From M3007 sp037130425 (lineage in GTDB: Bacteria > Bacteroidota > Bacteroidia > Chitinophagales > Saprospiraceae), in the NCBI GenBank assembly GCA_037130425.1, contig JBAXTB010000001.1, positions 1 to 64,000 on the forward strand: a stretch of 64,000 nucleotides of DNA. The letters run 5' to 3'. Position 1 is the first letter of the stretch. The number at the start of each line of letters is the position of its first letter. This document shows, piece after piece, positions 8,594 to 18,300 of the stretch. Position numbers and translations under genes: made by a program. The notes under the pieces are model-generated. The model had not been told where the DNA came from. It searched no databases and saw only the letters and a program-made list of their open reading frames with translations.

Positions 8594-9151
8594 TTAGCCT
8601 TCCGCCAACGCCTTTAATTTTTCATTCATGGCGTCAAATCCCTGAATCGTATCCACATCCAGCATTTTTTTGAAAAGCGGGACTAAAATGCCGCGAAAAC
8701 GTTCGTACTGCTTGAACAACACCGTGCCGTTGCCTTGGTCTTCGAGTATAAAAGTATGTTCTCCATCGAAGAGGCGCGACAAACCCAACTTGCCGATCCA
8801 GCGAAATTCCCGGTTGGGTGTAAATTGCAACACGCGTGGTACAAAGTGCATCCCTTTTTGTCCCGGCGGCTGAATAAATGCTTTGATGTTACCGCCCACT
8901 TCGGGTTTTCCTTCAATGGTTTTGATAAACGGATTCCAGTCAGGATAGGCGTTGAAATTGGTGAGTATGGCCCAGATTTTTTCCGGTGTGGCACGGATCA
9001 GGATTTCGGTATAAATTAATTTTCCATGTTTAATTACTTGTCCGGTAGCCTGTTGGTTGTGATTCGTTTGCATGACCTTGTTTGTTTGTGCCGGCATTCC
9101 AGACAAACTGATTTGGAAGGCGATGGCGGTGAAGATGAATTTTGTGAACAT
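8594..9151 (-). CDS. SRPBCC (START/polyketide cyclase-like) protein with export signal
   Basis: A 185-residue protein. Residues 1-22 look like a signal peptide ending in a PAQ-type cleavage region. From about residue 45 the SRPBCC pattern appears: a first strand with IRATPEKIWAILTNFNAYPDWNPF, then GGNIKAFIQPPG, FRWIGKLGLSRLFDGEHTF and a C-terminal helix. The fold makes a deep hydrophobic pocket that binds lipids or other small ligands; no ligand can be assigned. Exported SRPBCC proteins are less usual than cytosolic ones. It lies about 80 bp downstream of uvrA on the same strand but has its own terminator. Confidence 0.8.
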   Translation of the reverse strand: MFTKFIFTAIAFQISLSGMPAQTNKVMQTNHNQQATGQVIKHGKLIYTEILIRATPEKIWAILTNFNAYPDWNPFIKTIEGKPEVGGNIKAFIQPPGQKGMHFVPRVLQFTPNREFRWIGKLGLSRLFDGEHTFILEDQGNGTVLFKQYERFRGILVPLFKKMLDVDTIQGFDAMNEKLKALAEG

Positions 9152-9230
9152 GATTTGTTGTTTTTGATGTCACAAAATTGCGGCGACCGCCAGGCCCGAA
9201 ACGATAACAAAAGATAATAAAACGAACCAA

Positions 9231-12110
9231 CTACAACTCCCCAACCAAAAACTGCCCGGTCCAGCTGCCTTTCACCTTGGCCACTTCCTCAGGCGTACCT
9301 GCGCACACGATGTTGCCGCCGCGTTTACCGCCGTCGGGGCCTACATCCACCAAATAATCGGCCTGTTTGATTACATCGAGGTTGTGCTCAATGACGATGA
9401 TGGTGTTGCCTTTTTCCACGAGTTTGTTCAACACGGAAAGCAATTGACGGATGTCTTCAAAATGCAGGCCGGTGGTAGGTTCGTCTAAGATATAAATGGT
9501 GCGGCCAGTGTCTTTTTTAGACAGTTCTTCGGCGAGTTTTACGCGTTGGGCTTCGCCGCCGGAGAGGGTCGTGGCCTGTTGTCCGAGCGTAATATAACCA
9601 AGGCCCACGTCTTGTAAGGTCTTGATTTTGCGGTAAATCGTAGGAATCGGTTCAAAAAACTCAACCGCCTCCGCAATGGTCATGTCTAATACTTCGGAAA
9701 TACTTTTCCCTTTGTACAGCACTTCCAGCGTTTCGCGGTTGTAGCGCCGGCCCATACAACGTTCGCAAGGCACGCTCACATCGGGCAGGAAATTCATTTC
9801 AATCACCCGCATACCGCCCCCTTCGCACACCTCGCAGCGACCGCCTTTTACATTAAAGGAAAAACGTCCCGGCGCGTAGCCGCGAATACGGGCTTCCGGG
9901 GTATCGGAAAATAGTTTGCGAATATCGCCGAACACGCCGGTGTAAGTGGCCGGATTGGAACGCGGCGTGCGACCAATGGCGCTTTGGTCGATTTCAATGA
10001 CTTTATCTAACAAATCAAGCCCTTCCACCGATTTATACGGCAGCGGGCGTTTGAGGCTGTTGTAAAAATGCTGCTGCAAAATGGGGTACAGCGTTTCATT
10101 GATCAAACTCGATTTACCCGAACCGCTCACGCCTGTCACACAAATAAAGGTGCCGAGCGGCAGTTTAATACCTACATTTTTCAAGTTATGACCCGTTGCG
10201 CCTTGTAAACTCAGCCATTTCCCGCTTCCACTGCGGCGCACCGCCGGGATTTCAATTTTACTGCGGTTGGCTAAATAGTCGCTCGTGATGGTTTTGTTGC
10301 GCATGAACTCGGTCGGCGTACCGATGTCGACGATGCTGCCGCCGTGTTTGCCCGCGCCGGGGCCCATGTCGATCAGGTAATCCGATTCGAGCATGATGTC
10401 TTTATCATGTTCCACCACCAACACCGTATTGCCGATGTCGCGCAGGGCTTTGAGGGCCGAAATGAGGCGCATGTTGTCGCGCTGGTGCAAACCGATGGAC
10501 GGTTCGTCGAGGATGTACGTGATGCCCGTGAGTTGGGAGCCGATTTGCGTGGCCAAGCGAATCCGCTGACTTTCGCCGCCCGACAAGGTGCGCGAGGGGC
10601 GGTTCAGCGCCAGATAATCAAGGCCCACCTGCAATAGAAACTTGAGGCGGAATCGAATTTCCTTCAGCACGTCTTTGGCGATCATGCGCTGGCGTTCGCT
10701 CATGCCGTCTTCGATGCCTTCGAGGGCGCGCTGCAGTTCGGTGAGGTCCTGATCGGCCAGTTCCGAGATGTTTTTGTCGCCGATTTTAAACCAAAGGCTT
10801 TCTTTTTTGAGCCGGGTGCCGTTGCATTCCGGGCAGGTGGCGACCACCATAAAATCTTCGGCCCATTGGCGGATTTTTTCGGAGCCAGTGTCTGAGTACC
10901 AGCGTTTGAGCATGTTGATAATGCCCTCGGCCGCTAAGTTGTAGGTCCATTCGTCGCCGCCGTAGGTCGTGGTCACTTCAAGGGGTTCGCCGCCGTTCAG
11001 GATAATGTCCATCGCTTTTTCCGGGATGTCTTTCACCGGTGTGTCGAAGGTAAATTTGTGCTTTTTGGCCAGCGCGCGCAACTGTTTGAAATTTACATTA
11101 TCCCGCACTTCGCCTAAGGGGGCAATGCCTATTTCATTGATACTCTTCGTGTTATCAGGAATAATCCGATTCATGTCAGCCTCGTACACTTCGCCTAAGC
11201 CCTTGCAATGCGGGCACATGCCGTAGGGGCTGTTAAACGAAAACGTGTTCGGAGAAGGTTCTTCATACGAAATGCCCGACTCGTGGCACATCAGCCGTTT
11301 GGAATAATTAATGGCCGGACTTTGGCCTTCGTAATCCTGCACCTGCACCATGCCGTCGCCCAAACGCAGGGCCGTTTTTACACTTTCGGCAATGCGTTCG
11401 CCGCGATCGTCGCCCACTTTCAGGCGATCCACCACAATTTCGATATCGTGTATTTTGTAACGGTCGATTTGCATGCCTGGCGTAATGTCTAAGATCTCAC
11501 CATCGACGCGCACTTTTGTATAACCCTGTTTGCGGATTTGTTCGAACAACTCACGGTAATGGCCCTTGCGCGAGCGTACCACCGGCGCAAGCAGCACGAT
11601 TTTTTGGCCCTCATAACGCTCCTGCACGTTGCTGATGATCTGCTCTTCAGTGAATTTCACCATTTTTTTGCCCGTCACGTAGGAATAAGCCTCCCCCGCG
11701 CGGGCGTACAACAGGCGCAGGAAATCGTACACCTCCGTCACCGTGCCCACCGTGGAGCGCGGGTTGCGGCCGGTCGTTTTTTGCTCGATGCTGATAACCG
11801 GACTCAGGCCCGTGATCTGTTCCACATCCGGGCGTTCCATTTCACCGATAAACTGCCGGGCGTAACTCGACAGGGTTTCCATAAAACGTCGCTGCCCTTC
11901 GGCATAAATCGTATCAAAGGCTAAGGAACTTTTGCCCGAACCGCTAACGCCTGTGATGACCACTAATTGATTGCGGGGAATGCGCACATCCACGTTTTTG
12001 AGGTTGTTTACGCGGGCGCCTGTGACCTCAATAAAATCCTGCTGCGCGCCGGGTTGCGCGGGCGAATCAGTAACCGGAACCGGTTTTTCTTTCGTTTTTG
12101 ACTTTGCCAT
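9231..12110 (-). CDS. uvrA: Excinuclease ABC subunit A (UvrA)
   Basis: A 959-residue nucleotide-excision-repair damage sensor. It works as an ATP-dependent dimer that loads UvrB on distorted DNA. Both ABC modules are present: Walker A GVSGSGKSS at about residues 54-62 and again in the second half, signature segments LSGGESQRI and LSGGEAQRV, and Walker B ILDEPSIGLH and ILDEPTTGLH. The C-terminal zinc finger is complete (CEVCEGGG then CERCMGRR). The first zinc module has the second pair CPHCKG, but its first half reads CHESG, so a normal CxxC is missing there. Length is normal for the family. The gene starts after a -7 element at 12152-12159. No uvrB or uvrC is nearby, as is usual. Confidence 0.97.
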   Translation of the reverse strand: MAKSKTKEKPVPVTDSPAQPGAQQDFIEVTGARVNNLKNVDVRIPRNQLVVITGVSGSGKSSLAFDTIYAEGQRRFMETLSSYARQFIGEMERPDVEQITGLSPVISIEQKTTGRNPRSTVGTVTEVYDFLRLLYARAGEAYSYVTGKKMVKFTEEQIISNVQERYEGQKIVLLAPVVRSRKGHYRELFEQIRKQGYTKVRVDGEILDITPGMQIDRYKIHDIEIVVDRLKVGDDRGERIAESVKTALRLGDGMVQVQDYEGQSPAINYSKRLMCHESGISYEEPSPNTFSFNSPYGMCPHCKGLGEVYEADMNRIIPDNTKSINEIGIAPLGEVRDNVNFKQLRALAKKHKFTFDTPVKDIPEKAMDIILNGGEPLEVTTTYGGDEWTYNLAAEGIINMLKRWYSDTGSEKIRQWAEDFMVVATCPECNGTRLKKESLWFKIGDKNISELADQDLTELQRALEGIEDGMSERQRMIAKDVLKEIRFRLKFLLQVGLDYLALNRPSRTLSGGESQRIRLATQIGSQLTGITYILDEPSIGLHQRDNMRLISALKALRDIGNTVLVVEHDKDIMLESDYLIDMGPGAGKHGGSIVDIGTPTEFMRNKTITSDYLANRSKIEIPAVRRSGSGKWLSLQGATGHNLKNVGIKLPLGTFICVTGVSGSGKSSLINETLYPILQQHFYNSLKRPLPYKSVEGLDLLDKVIEIDQSAIGRTPRSNPATYTGVFGDIRKLFSDTPEARIRGYAPGRFSFNVKGGRCEVCEGGGMRVIEMNFLPDVSVPCERCMGRRYNRETLEVLYKGKSISEVLDMTIAEAVEFFEPIPTIYRKIKTLQDVGLGYITLGQQATTLSGGEAQRVKLAEELSKKDTGRTIYILDEPTTGLHFEDIRQLLSVLNKLVEKGNTIIVIEHNLDVIKQADYLVDVGPDGGKRGGNIVCAGTPEEVAKVKGSWTGQFLVGEL

Positions 12111-12151
12111 GCCGTGAAAACAAGTAAGGAGGCATAAGGTTGGTGAAGCGG

Positions 12152-12159
12152 CAAAGTTA
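12152..12159 (-). promoter_or_regulatory. -7 promoter element of uvrA (TAACTTTG)
   Basis: The minus strand reads TAACTTTG, matching TAnnTTTG, 42 bp upstream of the uvrA start. No LexA-like palindrome is recognised beside it. Confidence 0.5.
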
Positions 12160-12297
12160 TTAAAATTGTTTGGAAATAAACGGGTGTTTAAAACAAAGAG
12201 TTTTGCGGGAGCGTTTGAATTTGTGGGCTGAATTGTGGCCTCGCAGGTGGAAAGGGTTTAACGCTGGCAGCGTTGTTATAATCATAAAATCCTGTGC

Positions 12298-12338
12298 ATC
12301 CTGATTCAGACAACTTGCGAGGCCGTCTGAATCAGGAT
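12298..12338. repeat. 14-bp-arm hairpin of the tcctgattcagac class
   Basis: Perfect inverted repeat with arms ATCCTGATTCAGAC and GTCTGAATCAGGAT around a 13-nt loop, directly past the stop of the giant adhesin gene (12348). It lacks a T run in either direction, so it is either an intergenic repeat or a mRNA 3' stabilising hairpin, not a standard terminator. The preceding phrase aatcctgtgc belongs to the same repeat style. Confidence 0.7.
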
Positions 12339-12347
12339 TTGCAAAAC

Positions 12348-15300
12348 CTATCGTAAAACAGTCACATCGCCCTTGTAAATCTTGGTTGTGCCGTCTTTAA
12401 ACTCCACCTCTGCCCAATACACAAATACACCTGTCGCGACTTCCTTGCCGTTCCAACGTCCGTCCCAGCCCAGTTTCGGGTCGTTTGGTACGATATTTTG
12501 CACACGCGTAATCAGGCTGCCCCAACGATCAAAAATTTGCAAGTCCCGAATTTTCACCAACTGTTCGTCGCCAAAAATCGTAAAGCCGTCGTTGTTGGCT
12601 GAGCCGGGTTTGATCACGTTCGGCACGAACACGTTGTTCACGCTTTTCACTTGAATGAGGAAACGCGCTTCGGCGGCGCAACCCGTGTAACCCTTTACCG
12701 TCAGCGTTACTTCTGTCGAACTCAGCGGCGCAACAAACGGCGCCAGGCAATTGGTACACGACAATGGGTTCAACGATTGCCAGTTTATTTGTAATGGCTG
12801 AATGGTAATCCCCGCCGCCGCATTGAGTTGTATCGTGTCGCCTTTGTTGATGTTGAAGGTATCGGTCACAAATTCAGACACGGCGGGCGCGGGCGGCAAT
12901 ACAACCGATTCTGTTGTGGTACAGCCGTTTGCGTCCGTGATTTCTACGTTGTAAGGTCCAGAAACAAGTTCATCGAACAGCACTGGAACCGTGCCATTTG
13001 TGTTGATTGTGTTCAGCGCGAGTTTTATATTATAGGGCCCTTTGCCGCCTGAAATGGTTTGTATGTTAATCTCGCCCGTAGCTTCGCAAGTCGGGTTAGT
13101 GGCGTCAATTTGCGGCGCAATCGGCGGCGGTTGATTGAGCGAAACGGTGGCCGTTCCAGAGCAGCCCGCCGCGTCTGTAAAGGTGACAACGTAGTTACCG
13201 GCGCTCAGGTTTTGCACCGTAGCGGTCGTTGCGCCGTTGCTCCAGTTGTAACTAAACGGCGCGCTGCCTGCGTTCGGCGTTACTTGCGCCTTCCCGTTGG
13301 ACGAACCCGCGCAGGCCACGGAAAATCCGTTGTAATCGCTTGTTACTGTGGCAGTTGCCGTGGCAGGCGCGGCCGCGAGCGTACGCGTGATGACGACGCT
13401 GTCACAACCGTTTGCTTTGTTAAAACTGTTCACGGTGGTGCCCAATTGAGCCGGGTTGCAACTTGTTTTTTCAACCCTAACCGTATCTGAAACCGCCAGC
13501 GCAACCAAGGCCGTGGCGGTGCCGGTACAAGTGAGCGTATTGGTAATAGTAACGGTATATGCGCCAGCCTGTGTAACCGTAATGCCGGATGTTGTCGGGC
13601 CGCTGTTCCATTTGTACGCGCTGAATCCGGTACCGGCGTTGAGCGTCATAGAGCCTTTACAATCAACAGGTTGCACTACAATGGACGTGCTCGGCGCGGG
13701 GTTTAAGTTTATGTCAAATGAAGCGACGCCCGTGCAGCCGGCCGCATCGCTCACCGAAAGGGTGTAGTTTCCGGCTTGCGTGAGGGTAACGGTCGGTGTT
13801 GTCGGGCCGTTCGACCAATTATAGGTCGCAAAAGGCTGCGTGGCCCCGACGACCGTGCTCGCGCCAGGACAAATATTGCCGTTGCCTGTAAATTGTGGCG
13901 TGAGCGGCGGCGCAAGGTTTACCGTAAACAAGGCAGTCGCCGTACAGTTATTGGCATCCGTTACCGTCACGGTGTACGGAATTGTTTGGTTTGTTGTAAT
14001 GGACGCGGTGGTTTGTCCGTTCGACCATTTATAAGCCTGGAAACCGGCCGTTGCGCTTAAGGTCGTGCTTTTACCGGCACAAATAACCGCGTTGCCGTTG
14101 ATTGTAACTTGCGGCGGCGTCGGAATCGTAACCGCTTTTTCAGCAGTGCCGGTGCAACCGTTTGCGTTGGTAACGGTAACGGTGTAATTGCCTGCTTGAG
14201 AAACAGTCAGGCTTGCGTTTCCGGATGCGTTGTTCCAATTATAGGTCGCAAAACCGGCATCGGCTTGGAGCGTAATTTGCCCGTTGCATTGATACGGTTG
14301 AATTGAAATAGCGGGCTGTAAGGGCGCACCCACGTTCAGGGTGGTGGAGGCCGTGCCAATGCAACCGGACGCGTTTGTCACGGTCACGGTATATGTGCCC
14401 GGCTGGGAGACAGAAAGAATAGCGCCCGTAGTGCCGCCGGCCCAGTTAATGCTTGAAAATGAACCGGTTACGTTTAGTTGAACCGGGTTGTTGCCACAAA
14501 TCGTCATTGGGCCGGTAATTGCCGGTACCGGGTTCGGCACGCTCTGCACCGCTTGTGTGGCCGTGCTGGTACAACCCAAATTATCCGTAGCGGTAACGGT
14601 GTAATTGCCCGCTGCATTTACCGTCAAAGTCGGGCCGTTGTTGCCGCCGGTCCAGACGTAATTTACGAACCCTGCGTTTGCCGTCAAAGTTGAAACTTCA
14701 GCGGGACACAAAATCGCATCGCCGCTCACAGACACGCTTGCCTGCGCTGGAACGGTCACTTGAATGCTTGCGGTACCCGAACAGCCGTTGCCGTCGCTCA
14801 CCGTTACGGTATAACTTCCCGATTGCGAAACGCTGATGGTTTGGGCACTGCTGCCGCCGGTGTTCCAGGTATAAATTGGGAAACCAGAGCCGGCGTCCAA
14901 GGTGATTTTTCCGTTGCAATTGTATGGCTGTTGCACCACGTTCGGATTCAATTGATTGGACACGATGACCGTGGTCGTTGCACTGGCGCTGCATCCGTTG
15001 TTGTCGGTGACGGTGACGGTTGCGCTGAGCGGCGGCGTTACCGAAATGCCTGATGTGGCGCTGCCGTTGCTCCAAATATAACTTGCAAAAGTACCCGACA
15101 CGCCGAGGTTGGCGGTATTGCCCGGACAAACAGAAGTCGGTCCGGAAATCGTTGCGACCGGTGCAGGGAACAAACCTACATTTACGGTTTGCGAAACGGA
15201 GCAACCTAAGGCGTCAGTGGCGGTGACGGTAAAGTTGCCCGCTGTGCCGGTGTTAATGGCATTTGTGGTTTCATTCGTACTCCAATTGTACGACACAAAA

Positions 15301-18300
15301 CCGCTGGTGGCGCTCAAAGTAGCATTCCCGCCCGGACAGAAATTCTGCGGCGCTGCAATACTGACGCTTGAAAGCGTGGGTACGGTAACAGTTTGTGCCG
15401 CTGTGCCGGTGCAACCGTTGGAATCGGTAACTGTTACGGTATAAGTGCCTGATTGATTGACATTTAGCGTTTGTGCGTTGCTGCTGCCGGTCCAGGTATA
15501 TGCGTTGTAACCAAGGCTTGCGCTCAAGGTAATTTGCCCGTCACAATTGTATGGCAAAGCGCTTGCAGCCGGCGTCGGGTTAGCATTTACCTGTAAAACA
15601 AGGTCATCCGTCGCAGTGCAACCGTTGGCGTCGGTAACGGTAACGCTGTATGTTCCGGCTGCTGAAACATTCAGGCTGGCGCCGGTACTTGAGTCAGACC
15701 AGTTGTAGCCCGTGAAACTTTGGCTCAAGCCCAAGGTTCCGCTCGCGCCTGCGCACAAGGCTGCCGGGCCGCTGATTTGCGCCTGCGGCAAAGGCAAAGC
15801 CGTCACCGTCTGCGTGGCCGTTACTGTGCAGCCGTTGGCGTCGGTGGCCGTTACGGTATAAATATCCGGCACGGAAACCTGTACGCTCGCTTGGTTTCCA
15901 CCGTTGCTCCAAAGGTAATTGCTAAGACCAGCGGAAGCGTTCAATGTGGTGCTGAGACCTGTGCAAAAACTGTTGTTGCCGCTGATGGATACGCTGGAAA
16001 GCGTCGGCACGGTGACGGACAAGGTATTGGCGCCCGTACAGCCGGTAACATCGGTAACAGTAACCGTGTAATTACCTGATACAGAAACCGTTTGAGATTG
16101 GTTGCTGCCGCCGCCACTCCAAGCATAAGCATTAAAACCAGCGCCGGCGTCTAATGTGATTTGGCCATTACAATTGTAAGGTAAGGCCAGCACCGTGGGC
16201 GACAAACTGGTTGCCGTGCTGACCGTGGTAGAAGTTGTGGCGCTGCAACCCGCGCTGTTGGTTACAGTTACCGTGTAGGTTCCGCCGTTGGAAACCGTAA
16301 TATTCGGCGTGCTTTCAGTGGTACTCCAACTATAACTTGCCAAACCAGCCGTGGCCGATAACGTACCGCTGCTGTTGGTACAAATAATGGCGGGTCCGCT
16401 GATTTGGGGCGTGGGGGCGGCGTTGGTATTTAGCGTAAACTGTGCCGTGGTCGTACATCCGAATGCGTCGGTGGCAGTAACGGTGTAATTGCCTGCTAAT
16501 CCGACGTTTATGGTTGGGCCTACCTGGCTGTTCGACCAAATATATGCGGTTAAACCGGCTGTTGCATTCAAATTGGTACTTGCGCCCTGGCAAATCAAAC
16601 TTTGCCCGCTAATACTGACCGCAGGCGGCGCCGGAATATACACCGTCGTCACCGCCGAACCCGTGCAACCACTTCCATCCGCTACGGTTACGCTGTAATC
16701 GCCGGGTGCGTTTACAGTGATCGTTTGGCTTGCTTGTCCGCCCGACCAGGTATAGTTTGTAAACCCGGCGCCTGCGTCCAGCGTGAATTGTCCGTTGCAG
16801 GCGTAAGGTTGTTCAACAACCTGCGGACTTAAAGTATTTGAAATAATCAAGGATTGCACGTCGGTGCCGGTGCAGCCGTTGGCGGCCGTGACCGTGACGG
16901 TGTAATCATCCGGTGTATTTACCACAATCGAAGGCGTGTTTTCTCCGGTCGACCAGGCGTAGGCGCTGAAACTTCCGTTTAGAGAGAACGTTGCGCTGCT
17001 GCCGCCGCAAATCGAACTTGGTCCGGTAATAATCGCCACCGGGTTTGTAATCCCCACAATGGAGAATTCATCCGTAGCCGTACAGCCGAATGCGTCGGTG
17101 GCGGTGACGGTAAAATTGCCGGATGCGTTTACGGTGATGTTTTGGGTAAACTGGCTGTTCGACCAAACATAACTGCTCAAACCTGCCGTGGCCGATAAAG
17201 TAGTGCTTGCGCCGCTGCAAAGCTGGCTGGCCCCGGAAATCGTCACAGCAGGCTGGGCCGGAATAGACGCCGTTTGGATATCTGTGCCGGTACAACCTTG
17301 GGCGTTGGTGACGGTAACGGTATAATCGCCTGATGTTGTGACGGTTATCGTTGCGGTGTTTCCGCCGCCGCTCCAATTGTAAGAGTTAAATCCTGTGCCG
17401 GCGTTCAGCACCAATTGGTCGTTGCACTGGTAGGGCGCCTGCGTAATGTTGGGCGCGGGCGCGGGAATCAGCCCCAGTGCCTGGGTATCAGTGCCGGTAC
17501 AACCGTTGGCCGCCGTGACGGTTACGGTGTACGTGCCGGCGCTTCCCACGGAAATACTTGGCGTCGTTTCGGTGGTCGACCATGCATAACTTGTAAACGG
17601 CGCGCTCACCGAAAACGTGGTGTTTGTACCCGAACAAATGCTGGCCAAACCGTTGATCGTCGGGCTTGGGGCGGGCAACACGCTCAGGTTGAAAATATCC
17701 GTATCCGTACAGCCGAACCCATCGGTGGCGGTGACGGTAAAATTACCGGCAGTACCGACATTTATGGACTGTCCGTTTTGCCCGTTCGACCAACTATAAC
17801 TCACCAAGCCGCTCGACGCCGTCAAGGTTGAGAGGCTGCCGAGGCAAACACTGTTATTGCCACTGATGGTAACAAGCGGCGGATTGGGGATGGATGCTGC
17901 ATACGAATCGGTTCCCGTACAACCTTGGGTATTTGTCACAGTTACGGTATAGTTGCCGGACGTAGTGACGGTGATGCCGGGTGTATTCGCATTGGTGTTC
18001 CACAAATAAGAACTAAACCCAGCCCCGGCATCCATCGAAATCTGGCCATTACAGGCATAAGTTAACTGATTAATTGCCACATTTGGCGCAGGCAACGGTG
18101 AAACGACCGCTGTTACAGAACCTGTACAACCGTTTGCGGCTGTTACGGTTACAGTAAATTGTCCTGGCCCGGAGGCGGTCGTACTCGAATTGGTCGTCCC
18201 GTCGCTCCAGTTATATGCATTAAACGGCGCATTTGAAACCGTTAAACTAACGGAGGCGCCCGGACAAAGGCTGGCACCCGGCACAATCGGCGTCGGATTG

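Noticed and set aside
12298..12338. Hairpin as a rho-independent terminator of the adhesin gene
   Set aside because: The stem is strong but no T run follows on either strand, so it was listed as a repeat instead.
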